This document shows, one piece after another, positions 43,563-52,768 of a stretch of 64,000 nucleotides of DNA. Numbering within the stretch: position 1 is the stretch's first letter; each line of letters starts with the position of its first letter. The stretch is from JAJEDW01 sp963555775. GTDB lineage: Bacteria; Acidobacteriota; Terriglobia; 20CM-2-55-15. The stretch spans positions 124,001 to 188,000 of the forward strand of contig CAUVWY020000009.1 in assembly GCA_963555775.3 (NCBI GenBank). Direction: 5' to 3'. The notes beneath the pieces were generated by a model. The model searched no databases. It saw only the letters and a list, made by a program, of their open reading frames with translations, and was not told where the DNA came from. The position numbers and the translations under genes were made by a program.

Positions 43563-43973
43563 ATGAACCGAGAGGCGATCCCAGCAACCGTTCGTAAAGT
43601 GGCGCGAGAATTGGCCGAGCCCCGGCCGATGCGACGGGGTTCGGTGTCGGAACGGTCGATGAAGTGTGGCCGGAAAGAATGCCGGTGTCAGCAAGATCCG
43701 GAGGCGCGGCATGGGCCGTACTACAGTTTGACGCGGGCGGAAGGAGGAAAGACGCGGTCCCGGTACGTGAATGCAGAGCAGGCTGCAGCGGCGCGCCAGC
43801 AAGTGGAGGCGGGACAGGAGTTTCGGAAGCGGGTCGAGGCCTACTGGCGGGCCTGCGAACAGTGGGCCGACGCCGAACTGGAAGCGGTGGGGGCGGCCTC
43901 AGAGGAGGCGGCCAAAAAGGGGGCTTCAAAACCGCGTTCGACGCCGAGATCGTCTCCGAGGTCGAAAGGCTGA
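43563..43973 (+). CDS. DUF6788-like ORF of ISKra4 element
   Basis: A 136-residue protein: a basic N-terminus, then KCGRKECRCQQDPEARHGPY, YSLTRAEGGKTRSRYV and a helical charged tail (QQVEAGQEFRKRVEAYWRAC). GGAGG lies 8 nt before the ATG. Its 3' end overlaps the transposase frame, which is -1 to it, through the run CCAAAAAGGGGG at 43912-43923. The combination suggests either a separate cofactor or, after -1 frameshifting, the N-terminal domain of a fused transposase. Confidence 0.8.
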   Translation: MNREAIPATVRKVARELAEPRPMRRGSVSERSMKCGRKECRCQQDPEARHGPYYSLTRAEGGKTRSRYVNAEQAAAARQQVEAGQEFRKRVEAYWRACEQWADAELEAVGAASEEAAKKGASKPRSTPRSSPRSKG

Positions 43974-45274
43974 CAGGGGCGGGGAGCGTGGAGGACTGGG
44001 ATTTTGAGGCCATCGAGATGGCCGCGCGGCGGGAAGCGTTGCGGGTTGCGGCTCGCGTCATCGAGCAACGGTTCAATGCCGACGCCTCGGATCGGGCCGG
44101 TCCGACGGTGCGCTGTGAATGTAGCGGGCCGGCCCGCTACGTGGGCCGGAGATCGAAGACATTCCATAGCGTGCTGGGCCCGTTGAGACTCGACCGCGCC
44201 TACTACTATTGCGCCCCCTGTGAGGCGGGTTTCTGCCCACGCGACCGCACTCTGGATGTGGAGAGTTCGTCGTTGTCGCCCGGTGTCCTGAGGATGGTCG
44301 GGCGTGTGGGGGCGATGGTCAGCTTTGAGGAGGGTCACGAGTTGCTCCGTGAATTGGCGGGCGTGGACGTGTCGGCCAAGCAGGTGGAACGGGCCGCCGA
44401 GGCGCTCGGGCGGGAGATTGCCCGGGACGAGAGCCAGGTGGTGGAACCGCCCCCCGTCTACGAACCGGTCGCGCCGACGCTGTACCTGGGCATGGATGGC
44501 ACGGGCGTGCCGGTGCGCAAGGACGAACTGGCGGGCCGGGCCGGCAAGCAACCCGACGGGTCGGCCCGCACGCGCGAGGTCAAGCTGGTCACCCTCTGGA
44601 GCGCGGAGACACGCGACAAGAACGGCGTACCCGTACGTGACGCCGGGTCGATCAGCTACTCGGCGGCGATCGAGAGCGCGGCGCAAAAAGATACCGACGA
44701 AACGTCTAGCCCGTTCGCCGCCCGTGTCGAACGCGAAGCCATGCGGCGCGGCTTCGATCGTGCGGACCGCCGCGCGGTGCTGGGCGACGGGGCCAAATGG
44801 ATCTGGAACATCGCCGCCGAGCGCTTCCCCGACGCGATCCAGATCGTCGACCGCTTCCATGTCAAGCAGCATCTCTTCGACGTGGCGAAGTCCATCTACG
44901 GCGCGGGCAGCCATCTGGCCGCGCAATGGTCCCGCCAACGTTGCGACGAGTTGGACGCAGGGGATATCGACGCGATCCTGTCTGCCCTACGGCGGCATTC
45001 GCCGAAAGATGAGGCGGCGCGCAAATGCATCGACTACATCGAGAACAACCGGGATCGCATGCGCTACGCTCAATTCCGCGCCCAGGGACTCTGTACCTCC
45101 ACAGGCGTCGTCGAGGCCGGATGCAAGACCGTGATCGGCGTGCGCTGCAAACGCGCTGGCATGCATTGGACCGTCGCTGGAGCCGACGCCATCATCGCCC
45201 TGCGCTGTTCCCTGCTCAGCGGCCGCTTCGAGGACTTCTGGGAACGACGCGCTCAGCACGGTATCGCCGCGTGA
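43910..45274 (+). CDS. ISKra4-family transposase
   Basis: The true sequence begins near the A5G5 run with GGQKGGFKTAFDAEIVSEVE; the open frame extends left to 43664 only as a shadow of the preceding ORF. Features: zinc-ribbon-like CECSGPARYVGRR and YYCAPCEAGFCPRD, the DDE residues in LYLGMDGTGVPV, AVLGDGAKWIWNIA and IVDRFHVKQHLF, and the ending STGVVEAGCKTVIGVRCK. No good start codon exists at the beginning, supporting expression by -1 frameshift from the upstream ORF. Intact otherwise. Confidence 0.9.
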   Translation, partial: GQKGGFKTAFDAEIVSEVERLTGAGSVEDWDFEAIEMAARREALRVAARVIEQRFNADASDRAGPTVRCECSGPARYVGRRSKTFHSVLGPLRLDRAYYYCAPCEAGFCPRDRTLDVESSSLSPGVLRMVGRVGAMVSFEEGHELLRELAGVDVSAKQVERAAEALGREIARDESQVVEPPPVYEPVAPTLYLGMDGTGVPVRKDELAGRAGKQPDGSARTREVKLVTLWSAETRDKNGVPVRDAGSISYSAAIESAAQKDTDETSSPFAARVEREAMRRGFDRADRRAVLGDGAKWIWNIAAERFPDAIQIVDRFHVKQHLFDVAKSIYGAGSHLAAQWSRQRCDELDAGDIDAILSALRRHSPKDEAARKCIDYIENNRDRMRYAQFRAQGLCTSTGVVEAGCKTVIGVRCKRAGMHWTVAGADAIIALRCSLLSGRFEDFWERRAQHGIAA

Positions 45275-45315
45275 GCATGCGTTATCTCACAATCCTGTCG
45301 TGCGCCCACTCACCT

Positions 45316-45904
45316 TACATTATTCCTACAATGATGCCAGCCAATACTGCCGACTGGAAGACTGAAGCTCTCCAAAATTCAGACAGGCTCCTCAGGTGTA
45401 AACTCGCTACCTCCGGAGATCGGATGAAGAAGCCAGAGCGGAAGCAGTGGAGCGCAGATCTGAAGGTTTGGGCGACCGATATCAATATGAATTGGCGGGA
45501 AGGGCCGGTTCGCTTGACCCACGACGACCTATATGCAAAACGTCCGGTTGTCGATGGCAATACTAAGGATGGATCTAAAGACGAATCACTCCTTATCGAA
45601 AGGTTCTCCCACGGATTGCTCGGGCCGAGAGGGGTTCGGGGCGTATTCATCGTCCCTCGGTGCGACGGTGCACCCTTCCACCACAGGCGCCCAGGCGTTT
45701 TCCCATCCGGTTGACCACAACAGGGGCGTATCGGCATGCAGCGGCCAGGATGCGCGGACAGCAGCGTCAAAGGCTACTTCTTCGCTTGACTTCGAAGCAT
45801 TCCACCCACACGCCATTGCTTTTTCCGTTGGGCACGTTAGAACAGGCCGGCGGTGGATCATGGCTCCACCGACGTATAGAACACGGTATTAGGGGTACGC
45901 TGAA
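45316..45904. other. Non-coding stretch downstream of ISKra4
   Basis: 589 bp. Several open frames exist on both strands (for example 45424-45714 plus, 45586-45861 minus), but none has family features, codon pattern or ribosome-binding site that I can defend. I see no IS ends in it. Confidence 0.5.
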
Positions 45905-47329
45905 TCAATCCAGTAAGCTGACACTGCTATCTTGGGCTGCAAGCATGCGATCCAGTTCCGCACGATCGATGAGATTTCCCTTCACTATTACCGCCTCAAC
46001 GCGGCGCGTATTGCTGATGTCCGCCAAAGGATCCGCGTTGAGGAGAACAAGATCGGCCGCTTTGCCGGGATCCACCGACCCTAGTGTCGCTTCTTCGCCG
46101 ATGAGCTTAGCCGGCTCGAGGGTTGCGGTCCTCAGCGCTTGAGCCGGGGTCAGTCCAGCCCTGACCAACTGCTCCAATTCCTGATGCACGGCAAATCCGG
46201 GAACCACGTATGGGTCGCCGGTGTCGGTGCCTGCGAGGATTCCAACACCAACCTCTTGCATCAATGTTATCAGCCGGCTGTTGTACTCGAAATTCCTTCG
46301 AGCCTGTTCGAGTTGCTCCGGAGTCGGCGTAGCGCCAAGCCCCGTTCGTCCCTCTTCCCAGCCTGCCCGGAGGTCAGCCGGAACCCACTCCAACCACGGA
46401 TACTGCATGGCCGCGCCTGATCGTATATCGTCGCGTATCACCCCTGCCGCCAATGTCGGAGTCACCCAGACATTGTTGCGACGCAGGTGCTCCAGAATTT
46501 CACGACACTGGGTCTCGCTGAAAGTCTCCAAGATACGCTCACGGGGCACCTGCGGAGCAGCGGCGCCGGTTCGCGCTGTCTCCTCGCGAGCCCGCCAGAT
46601 TTCCGCTTCCTCCGAAGAACATGCCAGAGGCACTGAACCGAGATGCTCAACAGTCCGCTGTCCCGCGTCCACGGCCTCGCGAAGCGATACACCTCCCGGA
46701 ACATGGCCCGCAACCGGGATACCGATCTCTCTCGCGCGCTCGGCCAAAGCAAAGTACGCTTCCCTCGGAACACCCAGAGGTTTAACGAAATCCGCGCCAT
46801 CCGCTTTGAGCCTATCCGCGGCTGCCCGACCCTCGTCTGCCGTGCTGATGGGCACGGTCGGGAGCTTCGGGTACGGATTCGGCCCCGTGCCATCCGCCGG
46901 TGGCCCGGCTGTGACTATTCGCGGACCAATCACGTTCCCAGCTTCAACGTCCGCTTCCCATTGCCTTAAAGGTTCAAGAGCGCTGCCGAGGTCACGCACC
47001 CCTGTTACGCCGGCACCAATGTAGAGGTAGAAGAGAGACTCGTCCTCCCACACGTGGGCATGCATTTCCCACAAGCCTGGGATCAAGAATTTTCCGCTCC
47101 CATCCACCACGGTTGCGCCGGCGGCGGACGGATCAGCGCTCACGCTCATTATCCTGCCGTCGTCAATCACGACGTTCATGCCCGGGTTCAGAGAACCCTC
47201 CGTGACGTCTAGAACCGTCACGTCGCGGACAACAATGTCCGCACCGGAAGGAGAACAAGCAGCCACAAGACACAGGCCCCCCGCTTGTCCCAGCCGCCCA
47301 AGAACTTTAAAGAGAAAACGTGTGTTCAT
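45905..47329 (-). CDS. Amidohydrolase lipoprotein (imidazolonepropionase-like)
   Basis: Started at MNTRFLFKVLGRLGQ (47329), which gives a lipoprotein signal with lipobox LVAAC (Cys25); the frame runs 25 codons further upstream without one. The 474-residue amidohydrolase has the complete metal set: WEMHAHVW (His90, His92), ADFVKPLG (Lys), VAGHVPGG, RTVEHLGS and ILAGTDTG, then GSVDPGKAADLVLLNADPL. It is probably anchored in the outer or inner membrane facing the periplasm, hydrolysing cyclic or N-blocked amides; the substrate is unknown. It contrasts with the paralogue at 35741, whose HxH is altered. It lies 284 nt downstream of the DUF1501 gene, same strand. Confidence 0.92.
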   Translation of the reverse strand: MNTRFLFKVLGRLGQAGGLCLVAACSPSGADIVVRDVTVLDVTEGSLNPGMNVVIDDGRIMSVSADPSAAGATVVDGSGKFLIPGLWEMHAHVWEDESLFYLYIGAGVTGVRDLGSALEPLRQWEADVEAGNVIGPRIVTAGPPADGTGPNPYPKLPTVPISTADEGRAAADRLKADGADFVKPLGVPREAYFALAERAREIGIPVAGHVPGGVSLREAVDAGQRTVEHLGSVPLACSSEEAEIWRAREETARTGAAAPQVPRERILETFSETQCREILEHLRRNNVWVTPTLAAGVIRDDIRSGAAMQYPWLEWVPADLRAGWEEGRTGLGATPTPEQLEQARRNFEYNSRLITLMQEVGVGILAGTDTGDPYVVPGFAVHQELEQLVRAGLTPAQALRTATLEPAKLIGEEATLGSVDPGKAADLVLLNADPLADISNTRRVEAVIVKGNLIDRAELDRMLAAQDSSVSLLD

Positions 47330-47613
47330 ATGAATCGCCTCGAAATGCCGGGCACTCCAAACGCCTCTGGAGCCGGCACAAGAAACCTTCTTCCGCATAC
47401 GCATGGAATCCTCACGGCCGTTCGGCAGTCATGCCTTGCGAGCCAGATGAATTGAAAGTCAGCCGTCCTCGAACCCTGATCTTGATCGCCTGCAGAGTTC
47501 CTTGAGGAAAGCCGTCGCGGTAGACCGTCAGGGAACGCATGAGTCCTGGCACGAAGGTACTCTCCCGCTCATGAGGTAACGGCACATCAACAACAACAGA
47601 GGAACGTGTGCAA

Positions 47614-49071
47614 TCAGGCGATGATGTCGTGAATGACTTGGCCGCTAGTATCGGTCAACCGCATATCGCGGCCGCCGGACAGAAACGTCAGCTTCGTGTG
47701 GTCGATCCCAAGCAGATACAGGATGGTGGCCTGCAAATCATGTACGTGGACCTTGTTTTCGACTGCCTTGTATCCAAAATCGTCGGTGGCGCCGTAAGTC
47801 ATGCCGCCCTTGATTCCACCACCGGCAAGCCAGATCGAGAACCCGTGATGATTGTGATCGCGCCCGTTGACCACCTTGCCATCCGCCGAGTTATTGTTCG
47901 CCTCGATGGCCGGCGTTCGGCCGAACTCGGTACCCCCAATCACCAGGGTATCCTCAAACAATCCGCGTTGCTTGAGATCCTTGATCAGGGCCGCGTACGC
48001 CTGGTCGCCCTCACGGGCCGCCTTGCGATGCTCCATGATGTCGTTATGTGAATCGTAGGGATCGCCGGTGCCCTGGTAGATCTGCACCATCCGGACGCCC
48101 TTCTCGACCAGGCGCGCCGCAATCAAGCAGCCCAGCGCCGCGCTTCCCGGTCCGTACATGTCCTGCACAGCCTGAGACTCCCTGGTCACGTCAAAAACCT
48201 CCGGTGCCTCGGTCTGCATCCGGTACGCAATTTCCATGCTACGGAGGGCGGCGTCCATCTTCCGGTCCTCGCTACCCTGCATTTGGTTAAAGCGACGGAG
48301 GAACTCGACGTCCTGTTGCTGCACGATAGCGTTCATCTCAGGATTCGTCACATTGGGAATGGCCTTCCTGGGGTCGAATACCTCGCCCTGAACCCACTTG
48401 TTGTGTACCAGCGTGCCCTGATAGATGGCAGGCAGAAACCCCGCACTCCACATTGGACTGCCGCCGCTGATCGGCAGCGCTGGAACCATGACGACAAACC
48501 CGGGCAGGTTTGCGTTCTCCGTTCCCAACCCATAGGTGATCCACGATCCCATCGACGCCCGTCCCGCTACGTTCGATCCCGTGTTCCACAGCGTAGTCGT
48601 GGGTTCGTGGTTGGGAATGTCGGCATACATCGACCGAACGACACATAGGTCATCGACGACTGAACCCAGGTGCGGGAACAAGTCGCTCACTTCAATCCCG
48701 CTCTGGCCGTATTTCTTGAATGTGAACGGCGACTTCATGAGGTTACCGACAACTCGCTGCGTGACTGGTATGGAACCGGGAACGGGCTGGCCATCGTACT
48801 TATCCAGCATCGGCTTGGGATCCCAGGTATCGACATGCGAAACGCCGCCATTGAGGAACAGGAAGATAACCCGTTTGGCGCGTGGCTCGAAATGCAGTTT
48901 GCCGGTTAGTACGCCCGGAACGCCTTCTTGTGTGCCGGCTTGCATCGAAACGCCCGCGCGCGCCAACCCACTCTGTGTCATGGCGGCGAGGGCAGTCAAA
49001 CCGAAGCCCTGACCCAAAAAAGAAAGCGCCTGTCGTCGCCCTACCGGCTTCGGATGATGCTTACAAGACAT
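47614..49071 (-). CDS. DUF1501 protein with Tat signal
   Basis: A 485-residue protein of the alkaline-phosphatase-like DUF1501 family. The N-terminus PVGRRQALSFLGQGFGLTAL is a Tat signal (twin Arg). Conserved motifs: VIFLFLNGGVSHVDTWDPKP, VVRSMYADIPNHEPTT, WNTGSNVAGRASMGSWITYG, IYQGTGDPYDSHNDI, GGTEFGRTP and RDHNHHGFSIWLAGGG. AAGGGA precedes the ATG. DUF1501 genes are almost always adjacent to PSD1-type genes in Planctomycetes and Acidobacteriota, as here (16 nt away). Their shared function is unknown. Confidence 0.95.
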   Translation of the reverse strand: MSCKHHPKPVGRRQALSFLGQGFGLTALAAMTQSGLARAGVSMQAGTQEGVPGVLTGKLHFEPRAKRVIFLFLNGGVSHVDTWDPKPMLDKYDGQPVPGSIPVTQRVVGNLMKSPFTFKKYGQSGIEVSDLFPHLGSVVDDLCVVRSMYADIPNHEPTTTLWNTGSNVAGRASMGSWITYGLGTENANLPGFVVMVPALPISGGSPMWSAGFLPAIYQGTLVHNKWVQGEVFDPRKAIPNVTNPEMNAIVQQQDVEFLRRFNQMQGSEDRKMDAALRSMEIAYRMQTEAPEVFDVTRESQAVQDMYGPGSAALGCLIAARLVEKGVRMVQIYQGTGDPYDSHNDIMEHRKAAREGDQAYAALIKDLKQRGLFEDTLVIGGTEFGRTPAIEANNNSADGKVVNGRDHNHHGFSIWLAGGGIKGGMTYGATDDFGYKAVENKVHVHDLQATILYLLGIDHTKLTFLSGGRDMRLTDTSGQVIHDIIA

Positions 49072-49087
49072 ACGCGAGATTCCCTTG

Positions 49088-52000
49088 CTAGTTGATATAA
49101 AGAAATTCGTTCGAACTGAGCAACGCCCAACTCAAATGTTTCAGCGGCGTGTCCTTCTGCGGTGACTCTTTCTCCACGTTCGCTGCCTGTGCACTGCTCC
49201 CTGACTGTGGCTCTCCGTCAGCAGTTGGCGTCTCCACAGCCGCTAGATCCTCGACAGCCGCCGTCTCATCGGAGGCGTCAGCCACTTCCAAAGTCTCGGC
49301 ATTGGCCATGGCTGTCTCTTCGGCTGCTGCCAAACTACGCATGAATTCGAGCGAAGCAGTCAACTCCGTCGACGAAGACTCACGCTGCAGGACAATCTCA
49401 AAGAGTCTGTTCACCTGCGCCTCTTGGCCGATCTCCGCACTCACAAGCTCCGCCAACGATGCAGCCTGGTTGTGAACGATGGGACTGTTGAGAAAGAACA
49501 AACGCTGCTGCGGAATGGTAGTGGTGAAGCGTCGCTCGACGGAACTCGTTGGAGTTTGGAAGTCGAATGTCAACTGGAAGGCGTTGGGGAACATACGGCT
49601 CGAAACGCCGTAGACACCACGCCGCGTCATGCCGTCAGCCAGGTCCTCCGAAGGCCCCCCGATCGTTTCCAGATCAAGGTTTCCGCCCGCCACGAGCAGA
49701 TAATCCCAAACACCTTCCGCATCCAGCCGCCTGGTATTGGCTTTCCAGTACAGGCGATTATTCGGATCTTTCGCTCGGTTGGCCTCGATATCACCGGTAC
49801 GGAGTTGATAAGTGCGGGACATCATGATGAGCTTCTGCAGCTTCTTAAACGACATCCCGTCGGCCTTGAACCGTACTGCCAAATAGTCGAGCAAGTCCTG
49901 ATTCGAAGGCCCCGAACCGTACAGACCCAAGTTGTTCGCTGTCACCACGATGCCCGACCCCATCATCCATCCCCAGATTCGGTTTGCGATCACGCGGTCG
50001 GCAATGGGGTGTTCCAGGATCTCCTCGGCAAGCTCCAACCGGCCGCTACCGATGGTAAACGGTTCGGCCTCTCCATTCGCCAGCATTGCGAGAAACGCTC
50101 GCGGCGCTTCCTCGCCGAACACGTCCGGATTGCCGCGTAAGAACACACGCAAGTCTGCCGGCGCCGCCGCTTCGCCGATTCCGTAGACAAAGGGATAGGG
50201 ATCCCCCATCGCCGTCTCGAACGTTTCAACGTCCTCCTTCATGCGGGCCACCTGACTGGCCCACTCCGTCGGTAGGCGCTTCTCAAGCGCAAAGCCCGAA
50301 AAACTTAGCAGACCCGGCTTCTCTTCCGGGTCGCCAATCTGGTTCGGATCCGGCAGATCCTGTTCGAACATGTCGGTGTAAAGTTGACCCTTTTCCTGGT
50401 CTATTCCTTTGAGGGCCGTCAAGTAAAGGTTTAAAGACCGTTCTCTGCCATTCGGCAGCGGATCGAATAGCTCCTCTGCGTCGGGGTCGGTTGTCTTAGC
50501 GACTTCGATGTCGTTCTCAGCCTTGATCTTCGCCTTTTCCTCTCGGATCGACACGATCGTCTGGAAAAACTCACGCGCCAGCGTTTCGGCTTCCTCCAGC
50601 GTTCCACCTGTCGCCACCATCTCTTGCCACGGTTTCAGGTAGCTGTAATTGACTGGCGGTTTCTTCAGAAATCGCACCCACCTCTGCAGCAATTCCAAGT
50701 CCAACCTGTATTCCTCGGCGATGCTCTCCACGGTCGCGCCCCGTTCGCTGTCCACGCGCCAGGCCGCCACCATGTACTTCTCCGATTGCAGGAAGTACAC
50801 CTCTGTCTGGATCTTCCCAGCGCTTTCGAGCAGATCGTTCAGTTCCTGCTCCTTTTTCTCAAGCTCTTCCTTCTTTTCTTCATATTCTTCAACGACGGAC
50901 TGTTCCACCAGTGGATATGCTTCGTATTGCGAGCTGGCGAAGACGCCTGCCAACCGGTAATAGTCCTTGGTGGGAATGGCATCGAACTTGTGATCGTGGC
51001 AGCGGGCGCACCCCACGGTCAAACCGAGAAACGCTTTCGTGGTGACATCGACTCGGTCATCCCAGTCATTGGCGCGCTCGATCTGAGCCGCCATCGCCAT
51101 TGAGTTCCATACGCCAAGCCCGTTGAAGCCCAGGCCGGGAATCAGCTTGTCGCGGTCCGCCTCTTCCATCATATCCGCGGCCAATTGCGCCCGAACGAAT
51201 GTATCGTAAGGCATGTCTTCGTTGAAAACATTGATAAGCCAATCCCGGTAGGTGTAGGCAAAGGTGTAGCGCTCCGCACGCTGCTCCCCCCCGGCGCTGT
51301 AATCGTCCTCGCCAAAACGGGACACGTCCATCCAGTGCCGTGCCCACTTCTCGCCGTATCGCGGTGACGCCTGCAGCCTGTCGATAACCCTTTCCCATGC
51401 ATCGGGCGAGCCATCATTCTCGAACGTTCGAACCTCCTCAAAAGTTGGCGGCAACCCCGTGAGGTCGTAGCTCGCCCTCCGAATCAGGGCCCTGCGACTC
51501 GCCATGGATGCTGCGGTCAGTCCGTCACGCTCCAGTCTGGCGAGGATGTACCGGTCAATGTCGTTCAGGGGCCAAGCCGTGTCCTTGACCTCCGGCACTT
51601 CCGGACTCTTGATGGGCTGAATGGACCATAGGTTCTGCTGTTCCACAGTCATCACGAATGGTTCTTCACTGGGGGCTTCTGGCCAGTACGCTCCATCCTC
51701 GACCCACTTCACGATGTCCGCGATTTCGTTCGGTGAAAGCATCGATCCGTTCTTCGGCATCTGCAGAGGGCCGGTCCGCTTGATAGCAGTGACCAGAAGG
51801 CTGCCATCAGGGTCGCCGAGAACGATAGACGGCCCGGAATTTCCCCCTGTCAACATGCCCTCCAGCGTGTCGAGCTGGAGGCCACCCATCTTAGTATTCG
51901 TGTGGCACGTGAAGCACTTGAAGGCGATGACGGAGAGGACGTGTTCCTCAAAGAACGTCGCTTTGGATTCCAACGACTCTACAGCTTCCCCCGGCCAGTA

Positions 52001-52357
52001 GGCACCATCGACGACCCACTTCTGGAGGTTGCCGATCTCGACGTCCCCCAGCCGTGGTTCGCCTTTGGGCATCCTCTTGGCTTCATCCGTTTCCAAGACA
52101 GCCTGTATCAACAGACTCGCGGCGGGGTCGCCAGGAACCACTGCGGTGCCGGAAGTCCCGCCGATCAACATGTCGTCCCTCGACACCAAGCTTAGTCCAC
52201 CTAGTCTCGTGTCGTCGTGACAGGTGTGGCAGTCACTAACCAGAACCGGGCGAATGTTGGTTTCGAAAAACTCTCTCTGCACCTCGGTCAGCGGCTGTGG
52301 CGACTGACCAGACAGGGCAGTTGGCACGAGAAGCAATGCCAGTAGCAGGTACCTCAT
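49088..52357 (-). CDS. PSD1/DUF1549-DUF1553 protein with two cytochrome-like modules
   Basis: A 1089-residue exported protein started at MRYLLLALLLVPTALSG (AGGGA upstream). Two N-terminal PSCyt1 modules carry haem-binding CHTCH (43-47) and CFTCH (148-152). DUF1549 follows (about 260-465: LNDIDRYILARLERDGL, LTGLPPTFEEV, SPRYGEKWARHWMD), ending with a third site, CARCHDHKFDAI (450-454). After a coiled coil (residues about 480-510) comes DUF1553 (about 780-1040: ANRIWGWMMGSGIV, SRTYQL, SSVERRFTTTIPQQRLFFLNSP). A 60-residue Ala/Glu/Thr-rich tail is unusual. Translated first in an operon with DUF1501. Role in the periplasm is unknown, presumably redox-linked. Confidence 0.95.
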   Translation of the reverse strand: MRYLLLALLLVPTALSGQSPQPLTEVQREFFETNIRPVLVSDCHTCHDDTRLGGLSLVSRDDMLIGGTSGTAVVPGDPAASLLIQAVLETDEAKRMPKGEPRLGDVEIGNLQKWVVDGAYWPGEAVESLESKATFFEEHVLSVIAFKCFTCHTNTKMGGLQLDTLEGMLTGGNSGPSIVLGDPDGSLLVTAIKRTGPLQMPKNGSMLSPNEIADIVKWVEDGAYWPEAPSEEPFVMTVEQQNLWSIQPIKSPEVPEVKDTAWPLNDIDRYILARLERDGLTAASMASRRALIRRASYDLTGLPPTFEEVRTFENDGSPDAWERVIDRLQASPRYGEKWARHWMDVSRFGEDDYSAGGEQRAERYTFAYTYRDWLINVFNEDMPYDTFVRAQLAADMMEEADRDKLIPGLGFNGLGVWNSMAMAAQIERANDWDDRVDVTTKAFLGLTVGCARCHDHKFDAIPTKDYYRLAGVFASSQYEAYPLVEQSVVEEYEEKKEELEKKEQELNDLLESAGKIQTEVYFLQSEKYMVAAWRVDSERGATVESIAEEYRLDLELLQRWVRFLKKPPVNYSYLKPWQEMVATGGTLEEAETLAREFFQTIVSIREEKAKIKAENDIEVAKTTDPDAEELFDPLPNGRERSLNLYLTALKGIDQEKGQLYTDMFEQDLPDPNQIGDPEEKPGLLSFSGFALEKRLPTEWASQVARMKEDVETFETAMGDPYPFVYGIGEAAAPADLRVFLRGNPDVFGEEAPRAFLAMLANGEAEPFTIGSGRLELAEEILEHPIADRVIANRIWGWMMGSGIVVTANNLGLYGSGPSNQDLLDYLAVRFKADGMSFKKLQKLIMMSRTYQLRTGDIEANRAKDPNNRLYWKANTRRLDAEGVWDYLLVAGGNLDLETIGGPSEDLADGMTRRGVYGVSSRMFPNAFQLTFDFQTPTSSVERRFTTTIPQQRLFFLNSPIVHNQAASLAELVSAEIGQEAQVNRLFEIVLQRESSSTELTASLEFMRSLAAAEETAMANAETLEVADASDETAAVEDLAAVETPTADGEPQSGSSAQAANVEKESPQKDTPLKHLSWALLSSNEFLYIN

Positions 52358-52768
52358 TTTGTCCCTTCCCATTCCATCCGAATCAACTCACACTAATGCT
52401 TCAATCAGGGTCAGAAGTCCTAGACCGAATAGACGGCCAACTAACGCTCGTTATCTTAGATGAATGATCTAAGTTGTGTCAATCTTCTTGAAGTCACTCA
52501 AGTTTGACGGTTTCTTCGTGAATCTGAGACTAGAGCGGTTCCTGCAGCATCGGCAAAGCGCTCGCTTGTTTCGAACGGAAAGGACCTGTCTACGCGCAAT
52601 CATCTGGCGCAGGAGCTCAATCGGCTCATGCAGAAATACGGCACTAAGCGCATCTAGGACTATTGCGCCTGTGTGCCGGGTGGACGTCTTTGGAGGAAGC
52701 GTTGTTGCCACTGCAGCTTCTCACGCAGCGTCTGCTCTACGAAGTCCGTGCTCGTCAATGAAGTGAAT
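52358..52768. other. Intergenic stretch at the left boundary of the second duplicated segment
   Basis: 411 bp. The first 80 bp should hold the PSD1 promoter. From 52706 (GCCACTGCAGC) the sequence is the duplicate of 14513 onward. The plus strand just before it reads GKDLSTRNHLAQELNRLMQK, then a stop, which looks like a protein tail of unknown family; too short to call. Confidence 0.5.

Larger units (their letters stand above)
43493..45315 (+). mobile_element. ISKra4-family element (ends approximate)
   Basis: The left end GGGTGACCGG..AGGTTGTGG (from 43493) resembles the inverted right end AGGTGAGTGG..AGGATTGTGAG (to 45315), over about 30 bp with gaps. It contains a DUF6788-like ORF and an ISKra4 transposase in overlapping frames. 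No target duplication was found, so the termini are estimates. The left end lies 9 bp from the IS21-I target duplication. Confidence 0.75.

Noticed and set aside
43841..44938. 365-residue minus-strand frame
   Set aside because: Antisense of the ISKra4 transposase, which has clear DDE and zinc-ribbon motifs; the antisense frame has none.
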